A DNA stretch of 64,000 nt, taken from the NCBI GenBank assembly GCA_038380795.1, contig CM076263.1:9724709-9788708 (forward strand), written 5' to 3'. Below are positions 53,448 through 64,000 of this stretch, in pieces. The translations under genes and the position numbers were made by a program. How positions within the stretch are numbered: position 1 is the stretch's first letter; each line of letters begins with the position of its first letter. Origin of the DNA: Pyrocephalus nanus (taxonomy: Eukaryota; Chordata; Aves; Passeriformes; Tyrannidae). The notes beneath the pieces were generated by a model. The model had not been told where the DNA came from. It saw only the letters and a program-made list of their open reading frames with translations, and ran no database searches.

Positions 53448-53475
53448 CCACCCCTTGCCCACCCCCGCCCCCCCC
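53448..53475 (-). repeat. C-rich tract; quadruplex potential on the sense strand
   Basis: CCACCCCTTGCCCACCCCCG plus eight C on the plus strand. Read on the CCBE1 sense strand this is G8, G5, G3 and G4 runs with loops of one to three bases, so the pre-mRNA could form a quadruplex. Confidence 0.7.
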
Positions 53476-56400
53476 TCATTTACTGCTGCTTTGTGTGCCA
53501 AATGAATGAATGCTCACTCAGGCTTCAAAGTACATGGCAGTTTAAAAGGACTTGTTTGTTAAGATCTCCCAGCCGTCTGCTGGGGAATTCCACACAAAAG
53601 CAGATCTCCCCTTAGGGATTATTTCGCTACCTTTGAAGACTGTTTGCCAGCATGGCTGCTTTTTATTTGCAGAGGTATTTCAGCCCTGTGAACTGACAGG
53701 ACTGTATTACGCGTTAGGGACCATTACGTTAAAACAGCCTCACAGGCCAAGTATCTAAAGGTTGACTTGCTGATATGTAGCTTCCATGAGGCTTTTTTTT
53801 TCATCCAGCCCAGTCCTTTGAAAAGCATTTGGACAAATCTTCCCACTGAAGATGAGATAAATTTAATGATTCAGTGTGCAAGTCCAGCACCAATTCTGAT
53901 GCTGGCAGCCCTGCCATTTGCCCCCAGGGGCAGGCACCAGGTTGCTCCTGCCATCACCAAGTGCCCATGCACCCAGTCTCAGAGCAGAGCCTTCCACAGT
54001 CACACAGGTCTCATCACAAGGATCCTTTCACTTTTCCCACTAAAAAAAGGTTCCTGCAATGCCTGGAGCACCCAGCCCCAGGAAAAGGCTCCAGGCAGAC
54101 AGTGCAGCACTGAGAAACATCTTAATACAAAATCCCCACTGGCTTGCTCAGGCAGCACTCCCCACCACATGGGCTTTCATGGTGTTCCCTCATGGAGGCC
54201 CTTTGTTTTCTCTGGATGTGTCTGGATGTCTGAATTGATGATCTGGAATTCATTAGGTAGCCGGGTGCCTAGAAGTCAGCCACTGCAATACCAAAATCCC
54301 TTTGGGACTAGCCCACAGCAAAAAGCCTAATGACACCCAGCAGCTGTAGTTAACTCTAGAAGGATCCAAGATTGTTAAATGGAATTGAAGGACCCATTCT
54401 GAACCAAATAATATCCTTTCTAAAGATGTATGCAGCATTTTCCTGAACAAGACACAGATGCATCTCGTCTCCTCAGTATTGAGCACACACATCTTTCTCT
54501 GACTCCAAACTGGGATTTAGGAGTGCTGAGAAATTTTGAAAACTGAAATGCAAAGTCTGAGCCTGAAAAAGCTCCAAAGCTGATGGCTTTAAAGCTCACA
54601 ATCTGATAACTGGGGGCCAGCAGAGCATAACCAGGGGAGATAGAAGATGAAGATCCAGGACAGCCCAATGCACATCCTCTGTGTGCAAGCAATTCTTGTT
54701 TCCCTTGCCAAGTTTGCTTAAAATGCTAGAGTAGATAAATGATCTCCATAACACATATCACACTCTTCTCCAGATAACATGAGGGGAGGGAAAAAAAATA
54801 CAGAGAAGATATGCAAAAGCTCCTCTCTTAAAAAAGATAAATTTGATTGTAAACTGGATGAGCTTATAATTTATTTTTAAATTGGTAAGTTTAAGAATTA
54901 GTTCTGAGCATGTACCATAAAAAAAAAAAAGAATGCTTTTTATTCCATGCTAGAATAATGAGAAAGCTGCACAGAACAGCTATAGCTAGACCAGTTATAA
55001 GTCATTTGTCTAAAACATAGCCCTACTTGTCTGAACTTCATTTTTAGAAATTCACCAACTAAATCAAAACGTATTTCTAAGGCCAACTGGAATGAAACAA
55101 AGGACTTCTCCCATGAGGTAATCCCATAGCAGAGGACTGCTTTGTCCCATACACAGAGCTATTACCCAAATATTGCCAAGCTGAACTTTCAGCTCAAATT
55201 GCTTGCGTATGTTCAACTGGAAAAGTGTATGAGGAATGGCATGGATTAGCTGTACTTGCTGTTACTGATGGAGCAGCGTAGGCATGCCAGGCCTGTCACA
55301 GGCAGATGCTCATCTTCAAGCACCTTTAAGTAAAGGTTAGAAACCCAAAACTGGCCCAGAGGGACAGCCATTTACTTGTGCCTGCAAGAAAATACAGGCC
55401 TTGGCATAGCAAATCTGAAAGACTAAGGACCAGCAAACCACTCCCTCTCTTTATCACACACGTAAAAATTAATGATTCATTGTAATCACTAATATCACAT
55501 TATGGGCCGAGAAATTAAAAAGCAGAGAGAAACATTCCTAAAAAATATACTAACATTTTCCAACATTATGTGAAATGGCAGGATAATGACCTGTCTTTGC
55601 TGTTAATAATGATTACTGCCTGTTAATTATCAGCTGCATAAGGTGGGAAGATACTTGTCTCACAAAGCATTCCGGAAAGTTGAATTCACACAAATCTGAG
55701 AGACACCAGAAAGACAACAGACACCCCAGTGCCCTGGGAAACTTGCTAGGAAGAAACACAGTACATCCCAGAAGGAGCTTCTACACATTCATAAATTCTA
55801 ACTGAATGTAAAACATCCAGGAAAGAGACCTCAGAGATGTGAGGAATCCAGTGAGAACATCTGCTCGCTGCACAGGAAGATGGGTTACATAGCCAAGAAA
55901 ATATTACATTGCCTGAAGAAAGATAAACTAATAGCATTAATATTCTAGCAATAGCCTCAAACCTCTAGAAATAATAAAATCTAACTCTTGTTTAGGCAAA
56001 AACATGAGTCAACCAGACTCCGAACCTCTCAGAACACCTGGTCTGCAGAGGGATATTTATCTTTTGTAACAGCAAGAGAGGATGTCCACATGAGAGAGAG
56101 AGACCTCTGATACCTGGGCACTTGGTGATAATTGCTCTGCAATCCCTGTTGGCACACCAACCTGCTTGGGATAACAACCCACGGGCAAGGTCAATATTGG
56201 GCATTAGCAGAACTTGAGGTGGTGTCAAGAGCCTAAAAAACATGCAGTTTAGGCTTGTGTTATCAAACACTTTTATGGAATTGAGAGACTTGCTAGGAGC
56301 AGAGCTGGTTTAAATCTTAGAAAGGATGAAGAAAAAAGCCTGCCAAGACTGAAGGAATTTTGGTATCCATCGTAGGCATACTTCATCTTAAAGATACCCA

Positions 56401-59400
56401 GACTGTTAACGCAGCATCTGTGCTGACAGTGGGAAAATAACATCACTCCCAGCAGCTGCTGAACTCATTAGCATCCAGCCTCTCACAGCCACCCTGAGGA
56501 CATCCCAGAAAGTAGAGAAATAAGCCCTTTTCTCAGCCTCCCATGTCTCCCACCCAAATGACGCCCACAGCTGACAGATACTCAAGCTAAGTAGTTATCT
56601 GAGGAGCCATTTATCCTGAGTTTGGCTAGAAAACACACAGCTGCTTAGCATGCTTCGTGGGCTTTACCTTTGCTTTTCAGGAACAGCTTTTCCATTAGCA
56701 CTTGGTGAAAACTGTAATTTATATCCTGGGTTGCATGCCACACTGTGCAGAGATAAGCCTTCATTTCCGCAGCTCTCCCTTTTCCTACAGTTTATCAGTA
56801 ATTCCCATGATCCCTCTTATGTGTAAATAAGTCACCTATGGAAAATTCCTCTGGCAGAGCCCAAATCTCTGGGCATGTCACAGCACTCTCTGGCTGATCT
56901 CCTCTCTCCAAGCCTCCATGTGCACCTGTCCCAAGGATGGTCATTGCACACATCAACCCAAAGCAGGTGAGCCACTTTGGAAATCAAGGGCAGTTTACAG
57001 CCCGTGCACAGAAACCAGCAGTGTGGCTGGAGGACCAGCTGTAGGAAAGAGGTGCATTACCTCAGTGGTGCCAGGTGGCCAAAGAGAGCCTGTAAATCTG
57101 CCACAAATCAATAACAGTGCTATAGCAGGCAGCTAAGGGGGTTTCAAGGAGCCACTGCAGTGGTCAAAAACCCCTGTGCCAGCAGATACAGCCCTCAAGT
57201 TCTGTAAGTGCAGATCTGCCTATGCTAAATCTGGCCACAGTTCGTCCCCCCTTCTGCAGAAAACTTCCTGAATGGAAATGCCTCCCTCAATAATTTCTTA
57301 CTTAACTGACAACAAATGAGAAACCTTTTACTTAACGGAAAAGGTATTTTCAGGGATGTTTGTCCCAGAAGTCAGATTTAAGAAATATGGGGGATTAGAA
57401 ATAGAACCTTTATAGGAGGACCTTCTGTGCTGGAATAACTTTTACCAAATAAATGTCCATAAAACATACTGGAGTCCACCAAGCTGAAAACACTCAAAAT
57501 GCATGACTGCCCTGTGCCATCACTGGCACTTTGCAAGAAACAGAGGGCATCAGATGAAGCTAGTAAGAATCAAATACAAAGGAAATAAGTATAAGTTTTA
57601 CCAATACAATTGGTATTTGAACTGTGGAGCTACTTACCAAGGGATGATAAAATTTTCTTCCATCAAAGAGAAAGTGAAATAAGTCACGGAGGAATAGTCC
57701 ATTATTTTGATTAAATATAACTAAATATATAGAGAATGCCTCCTTCTCTGGGAGTCCCTGAATTGAAAATGGTTGAAAACTGAGGGAAAACTACAGCAGA
57801 GTCTTGAGAAGAGTGGCTTTGGATACTCGTTAAGGTGACACACTGGGACTGGCTGATCAACAGCATCACCCAACTCAACTATTTTGGTGATTTTAGTCAG
57901 TGCTTTAGGTTGTGACATTGCAGCTTGGTTGGACAGGAGGTGCCACAAGTACTGAGTTAGTAGCAGCATCACTGCATAGGGCTGTGGGGAGCATCTGCAG
58001 CCTGCTCCCTCCGGCCCCCCAAGTAATCACATCATGTGCACTCGGGAGCGGGGAGGATCCACCAGCAAACAGGCACAGACCATTTCCGTGAAAAAGAACC
58101 AAACAGTCAAACAGGTGGAAACATCTTCACCCAAGGTCATATTCTGACAGATCCCACAATGGAAGCCCATGTCCACACCAAGAGGTTTCGTCCACTCTTG
58201 TTGGTGTCACCCTTGCTGCCCTTGTTGGGGTGAAACACAGGGAGTCTCCACAGCAGCAGCCTGAACAGGGCTTGGCTTTCTTGTGGTTTGTCTCAATGTT
58301 CACATTCTTTTTGACAACAGCTTGCACTGCAGTTCTGTTTTGTTTCATCAACTGACTCTTAAAAAGCAAACCATCCTCTAACAGGCATGCCTGGAAAAAG
58401 TATGGACATAGGACTAAAACACTGGCACTGCATGACCATATTACAGGGAGGTCATTAAGCAGAGGCCCTAGACTGATCCCAGAGACCAGCTGCAGGTGCA
58501 GGTGTAACAGATTTTCAGCTGGCACAATGACAATAGCATTACTGGGGAAAAACACCAGAAATTGTTATTATGTAAAAAAAAATTTATAATGAATTGACAA
58601 GAGACTCACAGGCAACCAACTGATACCTTTTGCTTTTCTGGGCAGATGCTGCCACAGATTAACCCCTCCCTTTATCGCTTCCATATCAATCTGAATGCAA
58701 TTCCAAATCATTCTCCAAGACCTCTTATGTGGTACCAGCAATCAAAACCATGGATCTTATGGGCATTTGACAAAACCAAGAAGAATGTAGCAAGTTGAAA
58801 AAAGGTTAATGGTATACAAACTCACTAAACTACGAAGTATGGCCCTTAGTTGCATAATGTGGGTGAGTTCAATGTTGTTTTAATCTTAAAACAACAGAGC
58901 ATCTAAGGTCTTGCATTTTTTTCACCACCACAGGGAGCACAGGGAGGCTGTTCAGACTGGGAGCTAAAATGGAGGGGATAGGTGACAAACAGTTTCAACA
59001 AATTCAAGACTGAAAGTCGTCTTCCTTTCCCTTCTCATCAGAACATGGTATTTTGACAGCTGAATGTGTCTTGCTCTCCTGAGGGATGCAAAGATGCAGA
59101 CTGGGACTTGACATCACCAATTGCATCAACACAAAGCAATAAACAGCTGCACACAATATCTGCTGCAACTGAAGTGTTCCTTTACAAAAAAAACAAGGAA
59201 ATTCACAGAATATTGGCTAAAATCACAATGGAAATGGAGGCTGCAGATTTCAGTCTGTTCAGAGGTTCAGTTCCCCACTGCACAGCCTGGAGTGCGTGGT
59301 GTGCCCTTGGCAGAGCAACCCAGCATCCCCCTCCCTCCTGCGGTGTGGCAATTTTTCTTATTATCTTTTTTTTAAAAAAAAATCTTAAATATAGGCTTTC

Positions 59401-61100
59401 TCCCTGCAGGAGCACTCACCCCTCCAGCAGCCCACGAGCAGAGCTGTGTGCCTTGCCAGTGGCCCCACAAAGACAGCTTTTCTGAGCCTGGAAAAGAAGT
59501 TGTTGTGAAGAAATCTACTCCCTTGGAGAAGAGGAGGAATTTGGAGATAACACCAGCAGAGGATATAAACAATGGATACCCAGCGGACTCGCGCACACCG
59601 AGCAAAATGCCCTTACACAATAGAAAAATGTATAAGGCACATTAAAATGCCCACCCAGGTTTGACAACACTGCAGACAGTCTCCTATTCTTTATCCTCCA
59701 GAGTCAAATACAAAACAAAGGCCTATTTTTTTAAGATTAAGACCAGAGACAGTGGGATTATAGGAAAGATATGACAAAGGGTATAATGGATGGACTCAGC
59801 ATGCAAACGGGTTTGGGTGGGTGCCAAAGGCTCAGGTCACATAAACTACATTGTTTCTTCTCTTCCCTCTTTTCCCTCCCCCTCCCTTTACAGCATTTAT
59901 AAATAAAGACTTAGCTTCATTGGACATAAGCTATTTTTCTTCTTATTTCTAGAAATTAAAATGGTTTCTTAAGCGTGGTAAGTATTTCAGATCCAACTTT
60001 TGCACAATGATCAGATATTTGAAGATAAATTTGCTTCTGATGATAAACACAAATTAATTAAATGCACACTTCTTCTATTAGGGGTTAAAGGAGAATACTT
60101 CTTCATATTAAGTTTAGCGACATGAAGAGCAGCAAGTTCATCCAGCTTCCAGAAAATCTTCTGGCGTTACCGTACAATGTGCTAAACGTACTCACACACA
60201 AAACACACATAACCTTGACAGCTCCTGCAAGGTAACATTCACTTTTATGTTAATAATTGGAATTAACTTACTTGTCTCACGCTGTTCATGTCATGACTGG
60301 GAGATGAAGGGTAGAACTCGACATGCATCATTTAGGGAAAAATTCACAAAGCTTCAGGAACCTGTTGCAACCAGTGAATTTTTGGTGTGCTCCCTGCAAC
60401 ACTCTGGCTTCTCACACGCGAAGAACACAGCACTTGCAGGTGAGGCTGGAGGCACAGGTTTGTTTGTGAACACTCTTGGTGTCAGCCTGAATCTGCCATG
60501 CAGGCAGAGCAGTGCAGGGACAAGCACCAGCAAAGTACTCTACACCGTGGAACTGCAGATGTCACTCTGCTTAAAAGCACTGGTTTGAACAAGCAGAACA
60601 GCAAACACAGCATTTCCAGTGGGACACTCTGGATGATGCCATCAACATTTTTCTTCTAGCAACCAGTAAGGCCATTCTGTATGTAACACCAAGTAAGAGC
60701 TATAGAGAGGGAAGTGATCTTCAACCACAGCTGTTCCTTGGACACTAAGGCTGCACAGGTTGACCTGGGCTCGTAGGGATGTGGTTCCACAAGACAGGGA
60801 TCCTACCAGTGTAAAGTGCTGAGGAAGGCAGCCTGCAGTAAGCACAGAAATACTGCACAGCTTGGGAGCTTCCTTTCTTGAAGTTTTTGGCTTTTGGGTT
60901 TACCTTTTTGAGTCCCCCTAAAGACAATAGCTTAAAAGTAACCAATAACAACAACAAGAAATCCATTCGTTCCCTGCCAAGCCGATCTTTTTCTCAGGAC
61001 AGTCAGTTAAGCAAAACCGTGGATGCAAGATTCCCAATGACACTGAAAGGTTGCTCAGCTCTGTCATAGCAGCCGAGAGTTCCCGTTGATAACTGCACAG

Positions 61101-61190
61101 GTTCAGAGTACTGTGCTGGCCTTTCCCTATCCAGCAAACTTGCCAGTTCAGAGTACTGTGCTGGCCTTTCCCTATCCAGCAAACTTGCCA
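61101..61190. repeat. Perfect 45-bp tandem duplication
   Basis: Two adjacent copies of a 45-base unit that begins GTTCAGAGTACTGTGCTGGC and ends CAGCAAACTTGCCA. The copies (61101-61145 and 61146-61190) are identical at all 45 positions, and GTT follows as the start of a further copy. Because 45 is a multiple of three it merely repeats 15 residues in the minus-strand open frame 60918-61286, which is not otherwise gene-like. Confidence 0.95.
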
Positions 61191-62547
61191 GTTGTTTGAT
61201 TCAAAGCTTCCCTCATCCTCCAGGAATCCAGATGCAGCTTTTGGCATCATCCCAGCTAGAATTATTTTTAAAACCCCTCTGTGCACTTAAAATGACACTA
61301 TAATTAAGATTAGAAAACAACAATCAATCCAGAATTTGATAATACCAGTGAAGATGTTAAGAATGAACAATGGTTGGTTTTAGTTGTGCAACCCATCTGT
61401 AGGATGAATTTGTTAAAGACAATCATCTGGATAGGAATCTTTCTAATAAGCCAAGAAGTTTAGGAGGGATAAAAGGAATGTATTAGTGAATCCAAACTGT
61501 TAAAACAAATTTCAGAGTTCTTTGCCATTTTTAAATGTAGCATTTTGGCTCTTCAAATCTTCCATGGTTTTTTAAGAGACATATTTCATTTTCAAGTTAT
61601 TGAGAAACTAAATCAGCCCCATCACTTCCCTAAGTACATGCATGTGTTCTCCAAATGCCCAGAAAGATGAAACACTGTAAAACAAGACTACTTTGGAAAT
61701 AAATAGACACAGGAGCAGCATAAATAACTAGTGATGATAACCCCAGAAAACTGCCATAGGTAGGTCAGAACAAAAGTCTATTCCAGCCCTGTCTTAGGCA
61801 ATAGCTCAGGGAAAGAGCATTAAAAATAGCGAGGCACTGCAGAGTTTTTCTCCTACATCTCTCTCTCAGCAATAAGTAGGTGGCATCCCAAGGAGGTGGC
61901 ACACACATTGTGGAGCCCAACAGCTACCACTGGAGCTACCACTTTGTAATATGGCAAAACACACAGAGTTGCAGCAGGCTCTGCTCCAGTCTGATGTGCA
62001 GCCCTGACATACTGTGCTCAGGGCCAGCGTTGTTCCCCAGGGAGATGCATCCCTGTCTGCCTAAAGAACCATAAGCTGCCCTGATGGCTGACAGAAAGTC
62101 AGCCCACACAGCCACCAATAAACCCATCATCTCTGCCCAGTCAGGCAGGAAAACTGACCTTCAGAGTGTCCAACACCTGGCCAGTTGTCCACCTGCTCAG
62201 GCAAAGAGCCTGGCTGGAGAACTGAGATATCTTTGTGTCCTGGCTCCATTGGTTTGGGTTTCAAAATATTCCCTAGTCCATTCCAGAAGAGCCAGACTCC
62301 TGACACAAAAAATTAAGTAAACAGACTTATTTTGGCTTTGAAAATCTTGGCTTCACTAAAGCCTTTTACCCCCACAAACAACTTCCAACATCCCATAGCT
62401 TTCTCTGACACAGGATTTATTCAATGTGTGAATGGACCAGGACAATGCAGATAGCATCTTTTTAAAAGCTCTCAATTATGTAAACACCTCAGCTATTTTT
62501 GGTAAATTACTGCTGGCATAAAAATTGTGAAAAAGAAATCACACAGC

Positions 62548-62567
62548 AATTATTATTATTATTATTG
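62548..62567. repeat. (ATT)n microsatellite
   Basis: About six uninterrupted ATT units on the plus strand in the large intron. Confidence 0.88.
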
Positions 62568-64000
62568 TAATTATTCACAAACAATGACATTATTTTTTGA
62601 TTAAACAATGTTGCACTCAGGGGACTACAGCAAAAGGTCAAACAAAGACTTTGGTGCATTTACAAAGCCACTCCAAAATCTTGTAAAGGCCTCAAGTTTC
62701 TTAACAGTTTCACCCACAATTTGGGACTAAACTGCAGCTGCAAAGGTACACTGTGTCAGGGAGCAAAGTGCCTCTCAAAAGGATGCCTCTACAGAGCTGA
62801 GAATTTGTATTTTCTGCTACCAGTTTTCCTGTCTCTTAGGGTCCATGCTGTCCTCTCTCCTCACACAATGTCTCTGTTCCTCTCCATCCTTCTTTGTAAG
62901 GCTGACAGAATCAGATAATCCTGCCACACATATAACAGCGGCATCCTGGCAGGGATGAGGGGGAGACACTTGACTCAGAGTGGATTAATTCAGGCTGGAT
63001 AAGAGAATTCTCATTTCTGAGGACTACAGACAGCTCAGAGTGGATGGGAAGAAAGGAGATGGTCCACAGAGCCAAAGTGACAGGGTGATAGGAGCCATGC
63101 AGTGTCCCAGTAAGCAGGACTGATGAGTATCCATACCAATAGCATTGCATCTTGCCTGTGCAGAGGGAAGTGGGCCTGGCACACCAAGAGGTGCACTCTG
63201 CAGTAATGTGGCTTTTTATAAACACAGAATGTTTCCTTGGACAATTTTTTTTCTTTCTCTTTTTTATATATTTTTTTTTTAATCCCTTTGAAAAAAATCA
63301 ATTTGTGTCCTAAATTTTAATTTAGATGCTTAAATTGATGTTAGAAAAGCCTATTACAAGTTAACCTCAGATAAATTAAGCAACATTACTTATTTCTCAG
63401 TGATGCATCTCATCTTCAGCTCTGGCCATACAATTTGTTGTTTTCAGCTCCAGACCCTGCTCCACAGGATACCCACAAGATAACAAGGAGAGTCTGAGTA
63501 TGGGAATAAAAGTCCATGTGCCATTGTCTGCTTCAGGTTCAGAACTCAGCCTTTCTTATTTCTAAATTTATTTTTTTTAATTTATAAGTGATTTCATAGA
63601 AAAATGTGATTTCACAGAAAAACATTCCAGCTGCAGAAATGTAGCAAAATAATTTCCTTTTCCTATGGATTGCAATTTAAGAAATATCTCAGTGTATCCC
63701 CCTGTTCTGAAGAGTGAAACTGGGAAGTTGCTAGAAGCAGAACATCTGACATCTGCTTTGACCTCCTGGGAACTCTCTCTATGCAAAAGCCTGAGAGCAC
63801 AGATTTTAAGGAATCTTTCAAGTGCGAGATGATTTGGTGTATACTGAATGAGACTTCTTCTGGCAGAGTTTATGTCACTTGGAAGAGACTGGGACGGAAA
63901 CATCAGGAGTTTATACTCTGAAAAATGACCAAAGCAGTGCACTGGCCATGCACATGGCTGCTCTGAATTGACAAGCCACTGCTTCCAGAAGGTGATTCTG

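Noticed and set aside
53767..54330. Longest open frame in the window (187 codons, plus strand).
   Set aside because: Low-complexity, S/P/Q-rich translation with no domain, a second overlapping frame of 79 codons, no splice or promoter context, and antisense to CCBE1. A frame this long can occur by chance in a locally GC-rich 64-kb window.

Overview
The window is vertebrate nuclear DNA, most likely from a bird. It carries the 3' two-thirds of one protein-coding gene, CCBE1 (collagen and calcium-binding EGF domain-containing protein 1), on the minus strand. The bird assignment rests on fragments of CR1 LINEs of the avian/sauropsid type, compact exons in AT-rich introns, and a protein that differs from mammalian CCBE1 (recalled from memory, not aligned) by scattered substitutions and one short gap. 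I cannot name the species.

Reading the minus strand from right to left, nine coding exons were mapped to the base: 21229-21177, 15668-15534, 14875-14738, 9709-9603, 4730-4610, 2640-2501, 2408-2373, 1830-1795 and 289-56. Each is bounded by AG/GT (the last by AG and a stop codon), and their phases join into one open frame of 332 residues plus a TAG. With the 11-exon numbering of mammalian CCBE1 these are exons 3 to 11. They encode the end of the N-terminal Cys-rich segment, a first EGF-like module, a calcium-binding EGF module, a CxxC-containing linker with a possible helix, two Gly-X-Y blocks and the C-terminal tail. Exons 1 and 2 (signal peptide and first cysteines) were not found and presumably lie beyond position 64000.

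Layout: positions 1-55 are the start of the 3'UTR, with an AATAAA very close to the stop. From 56 to 21229 exons alternate with introns of 92 bp to 5.5 kb. From 21230 to 64000 I see only one very large intron (intron 2, more than 42 kb). It holds degraded CR1 fragments, microsatellites, homopolymers, a perfect 45-bp tandem duplication and potential quadruplex tracts, and no convincing second gene. The open frames in it of up to 187 codons look like chance. There are no bacterial features, CRISPR arrays, rRNAs or recognisable tRNAs.

CCBE1 is a secreted matrix protein that, from the literature, promotes ADAMTS3-dependent maturation of VEGF-C in lymphatic vessel growth. All modules needed for that in the mapped part appear intact. 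I did not find a previously undescribed biological system. The points most worth a second look are the 3' splice site of exon 3, which is built on an (ATTT)n microsatellite, the shortened EGF-to-collagen linker that lacks a mammalian N-glycosylation sequon, the strand-asymmetric low-complexity block at about 20 kb, and the 45-bp duplication at 61.1 kb.
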